In this document: piece by piece, positions 7,649 to 9,167 of the stretch
Numbering within the stretch: the stretch's first letter is position 1
Layout of the letters: the number at the start of each line of letters is the position of its first letter
Source: DATKDU01 sp035512595
GTDB lineage: Bacteria > Planctomycetota > Planctomycetia > Pirellulales > Pirellulaceae
Reading direction: 5' to 3'
Length of the DNA: 9,167 bases
Assembly: GCA_035512595.1 (NCBI GenBank)
Contig: DATKDU010000132.1
Location: 1-9,167 of the forward strand
The notes under the pieces: model-generated
The model's database searches: none
Told to the model about the DNA's origin: nothing
What the model saw: the letters and a program-made list of their open reading frames with translations, nothing else
Position numbers and translations under genes: made by a program

Positions 7649-8230
7649 TCAGGAATCCGCCCCGCTGTCCGGTTTCTCTGTGGATTCCAGATCGTCCCGT
7701 AGCCATGCGCGGGCGTAAGTCCACCGGCGGTAAGCGGTTGCGCGCGAAATGCCGAGCAGTTCGCCCGCCTCCTCTAGCGGGAGCCCGCCGAAGTAGTGCA
7801 GCTTCACTAGGTCCGCCGCCAGGGCGTCGGCCTCGTGGAATCGGTCCAGAGCTTCGTGGACGGCAATCACCTCATCCGGGGGCGCAGCGGCGGCGATTTC
7901 CGAATCGAGCCTCGATTGCCTGGCCAGACCGCCGCCGTGCTTGCGCGACGCCTTTCGGCGAGCGCTATCGACCAGGATTCGCCGCATCGATTCGGCGGCG
8001 GCGGCAAAGAAGTGATTGCGGCTGTTCCATTGTAACCCATCGTCGCCCACCAGACGCAGATACGCCTCATGCACCAGGGCCGTCGCCTGGAGCGTTTGGC
8101 CCGGCTGCTCGTGCGCCATCTTGGCGGCTGCCAGTTTCCGCAACTCGTGGTAGACCAACGGCAATAACTGCTCGGCGGCCTGGGGATTGCCTGATTGGAT
8201 CTGAGCGAGAATGCGCGTGACATCGGACAT
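7649..8230 (-). CDS. ECF-type RNA polymerase sigma factor (TIGR02999 / Sigma70_ECF-like)
   Basis: A 193-residue protein with region sigma-2 at about 20-95 (LLPLVYHELRKLAAAKMAHE, QTLQATALVHEAYLRLV, SRNHFFAAAAESMRRILVDS) and sigma-4 at about 120-180 (ADLVKLHYFGGLPLEEAGE, then the helix-turn-helix LGISRATAYRRWTYARAWL). The QATALVHEAYLRL and MRRILVD(S/Y)AR strings are characteristic of the planctomycete-rich ECF group known as TIGR02999 (Pfam Sigma70_ECF). ATG 8230 is preferred because the family usually begins MSDVTxIL, which matches here. A TTG at 8266 in the same frame would add 12 residues and has the better Shine-Dalgarno (GGAGG, 4-nt gap), so the start is not settled. The stop is TGA at 7649-7651. 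It is the first gene of a sigma-kinase pair; no anti-sigma gene is visible, so kinase control is a plausible inference. Confidence 0.93.
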   Translation of the reverse strand: MSDVTRILAQIQSGNPQAAEQLLPLVYHELRKLAAAKMAHEQPGQTLQATALVHEAYLRLVGDDGLQWNSRNHFFAAAAESMRRILVDSARRKASRKHGGGLARQSRLDSEIAAAAPPDEVIAVHEALDRFHEADALAADLVKLHYFGGLPLEEAGELLGISRATAYRRWTYARAWLRDDLESTEKPDSGADS

Positions 8231-8271
8231 GGCCCCAATTGTGACCGAGCCGGAACCTACCCGCAATCAAC

Positions 8272-8322
8272 CTCCGAAGCCTCGGCGCTACACGCCTAAA
8301 TCGCCGCACCGATCCTTCGGAG
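8272..8322 (-). promoter_or_regulatory. Inverted repeat overlapping the GGAGG ribosome site upstream of the sigma gene
   Basis: On the minus strand, CTCCGAAG (8322-8315) can pair perfectly with CTTCGGAG (8279-8272), with 35 nt between the arms. The second arm contains most of the GGAGG (8275-8271) that would serve the alternative TTG start at 8266. If transcribed, the stem would hide that ribosome site. Eight base pairs with a long loop in GC-rich DNA can arise by chance, so this is a tentative call. Confidence 0.3.
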
Positions 8323-8349
8323 CGTGGCAGATGGGTAGCAACTCAAGCG

Positions 8350-8374
8350 CGCGTCGGTCACATCGACCGACGCG
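8350..8374. promoter_or_regulatory. Perfect 10-bp-arm palindrome upstream of the sigma gene
   Basis: CGCGTCGGTC (8350-8359), a 5-nt spacer ACATC and GACCGACGCG (8365-8374) form a perfect hairpin or a two-fold operator. It lies 120 bp upstream of the sigma ATG (84 bp from the TTG alternative) and about 310 bp upstream of the plus-strand fragment at 8684. No T run follows on either strand, so an intrinsic terminator is unlikely. Operator, recombination site or hairpin end of a lost element are the options. Confidence 0.45.
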
Positions 8375-8683
8375 GATAGGGCCAACGCGCCTTACTGACC
8401 TCCAAGCGACCGAAAGCTTCTTACCGCGCAGGCGCACTGGTTTGCTCGGTGGAACCGGCAGGACGTCGTGCTGCGACGAAGCGGCCGATTTACACCGGCT
8501 CGCCAATAGTCCACTTTACCTGGCCGAGCCCTGGCATCTCCGCGTCCGAGTAGCTGTGTGTCTTCTGCCCAAACGACCACCGGCCGCCGCTGGCTCGCTA
8601 CAGCACGCTGCGAAAGACGCCAGGGCCCACGATTGTAATTCCGTTCTTCCCCGTCACTACACCATCCACAGGAACCACTACGC

Positions 8684-8950
8684 ATGACCACATTGGTTGA
8701 TGAGCCACGAGCCGACAGCTTGCTCTCCCCGGCCCAGCGGCTGCGGGGGACGATGGCGGCCGTGGCTCTGCATTTCACCTGGTTCGGCGTCAGGAAGTCG
8801 CTGAACACCGAGCAGAAGGCTCAGGCCGCCGATGCCCCGCGCGCGTGCCATACACCGCGCGGTCGAGCCAGAACTGGCCGAAGATGGTCACCAGCGCACG
8901 CCCATGCGACTCCTTCAGTCGCCGCAGTTCGCGGCCCTCCGGCAACGTAA
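8684..8950 (+). pseudogene. 5' fragment of a planctomycete conserved hypothetical gene (truncated after about 50 codons)
   Basis: ATG 8684 follows AGGA at 8670-8673 (10-nt spacer). The first 50 residues (LSPAQRLRGTMAAVALHFTW, FGVRKSLNTEQKAQAAD) read like the N-terminus of a planctomycete family recalled as starting with a TMAAVRLSFTW-LGVRKTLTPEQKAQAA pattern, whose members are several hundred residues long. That resemblance is from memory and was not searched. After residue 50 (about 8833) the frame continues to 8950 as Arg/Pro/His-rich sequence that opposes a transposase remnant on the other strand, so homology appears to end there. It is most likely a gene remnant cut by rearrangement; a short expressed protein cannot be excluded. 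Confidence 0.45.
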
Positions 8951-9144
8951 ACCGCTCGCCCACGTCGCCCATTCCTTGCAGCGCCAGAAACTGTCGCCCC
9001 TCCCCGCCACCAACCCGGTGTTGATGCGATCTCTCCGTAAAACTGAACCACCGCGGCGACCTCTTCCGAGTCGGGCTCAATAGAAGCGTCCGTGCACCAG
9101 CAGGTCGGCCGCCGATGCGGAATGGACCGGCCATCCGGCTGCAA
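8831..9144 (-). pseudogene. Truncated, frameshifted transposase remnant (ISKra4-like)
   Basis: Two minus-strand frames carry complementary pieces of one protein. The upstream piece (about 9078-9018) reads EPDSEEVAAVVQFYGEIAST. After a shift near 9008-9018 the second piece reads GRQFLALQGMGDVGERFTLP, then RELRRLKESHGRALVTIFGQ and FWLDRAVYGTRAG. Strings of the LPDGR-xxRRL-x10-TIFGxFxLxRxVYGTREGQ type are typical of the N-terminal third of ISKra4-family transposases common in planctomycetes; this assignment is from memory. The match stops at GTRAG (about 8833), where sequence from the opposing fragment begins; catalytic regions are absent. The true 5' end is unclear: 9079-9144 is open in frame but not recognisable. 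It is non-functional. Confidence 0.5.
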
Positions 9145-9167
9145 TCAGGGCGGCGGCAGCCAGGCCG
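9077..9167 (-). other. Open frame entering from the right edge, signal-peptide-like, possible gene fragment
   Basis: A minus-strand frame entering at 9167 ends with TGA at 9077-9079. Its visible 30 residues or so read GLAAAALIAAGWPVHSASA followed by ADLLVHGRFY: a hydrophobic core and an A-x-A site, as in a secretion signal. It overlaps the unrecognised upstream part of the transposase remnant in another frame. It could be the 5' end of an exported-protein gene broken by the insertion, or an Ala-rich chance frame; the start codon is outside the window. Confidence 0.2.

Larger units (their letters stand above)
8231..8683. other. Gene-free divergent intergenic region
   Basis: 453 bp between the sigma gene (minus) and the plus-strand fragment at 8684. 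Open frames here show no recognisable domains and have the Arg/Ser/Pro-rich composition of chance frames in GC-rich DNA. It must hold the promoter of the sigma-kinase pair, but no consensus boxes were recognised. Two inverted repeats are listed separately. Confidence 0.5.

Noticed and set aside
8392..8808. A 138-codon minus-strand open frame in the sigma upstream region
   Set aside because: Arg/Ser-rich with no domain, no convincing ribosome site, and it overlaps the better-supported plus-strand start at 8684.

Overview
The window looks like a piece of a planctomycete chromosome (Pirellulales-like). The evidence is a large secreted protein that opens with an LEPR-XLL-type motif (LERLEDRALLAG) and combines subtilase, Calx-beta and beta-propeller modules; an ECF sigma factor of the planctomycete-rich TIGR02999/Sigma70_ECF type placed just before a membrane Ser/Thr kinase with a long TPR array; and high GC with GC-rich third positions. 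Family assignments come from reading the translations; no search was run.

Layout, right to left, because the three intact genes are all on the minus strand. (1) 8684-9167 is a scrap zone: the 5' end of a gene on the plus strand (recognisable to about 8833) meets, tail to tail, a truncated and frameshifted transposase remnant on the minus strand (about 8831-9078), plus an open frame running off the right edge. (2) 8231-8683 has no gene. It holds a perfect 10-bp-stem palindrome (8350-8374) and an 8-bp inverted repeat whose gene-proximal arm covers a Shine-Dalgarno sequence (8272-8322). (3) 7649-8230 encodes an ECF sigma factor. (4) 3358-7554 encodes a 1398-residue kinase: cytoplasmic kinase domain, one membrane segment, a coiled coil and 17 regular 42-residue TPR units. 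(5) 3019-3357 is an intergenic stretch with an imperfect dyad that could be a weak terminator. (6) 1-3018 is a 1006-codon open frame that leaves the window at the left edge. It encodes an S8-type protease domain with two EF-hand/dockerin-like calcium loops, a Calx-beta domain interrupted by a six-bladed propeller, and the start of a second propeller.

How they may work together: sigma factor and kinase are 94 bp apart on one strand, a recurrent planctomycete arrangement with no visible anti-sigma factor, so the kinase may be the signalling partner of the sigma factor. The secreted protease-like gene lies downstream in the same orientation but behind a 339-bp gap. It may be an independent transcript or a target of the pair; the sequence does not decide this.

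The most striking structural observation is that a whole 279-residue propeller sits in frame inside the Calx-beta domain. Cutting it out at matching CTA codons, which lie within a 5-bp direct repeat, rejoins a canonical Calx-beta sequence. No CRISPR array, tRNA or rRNA was seen.
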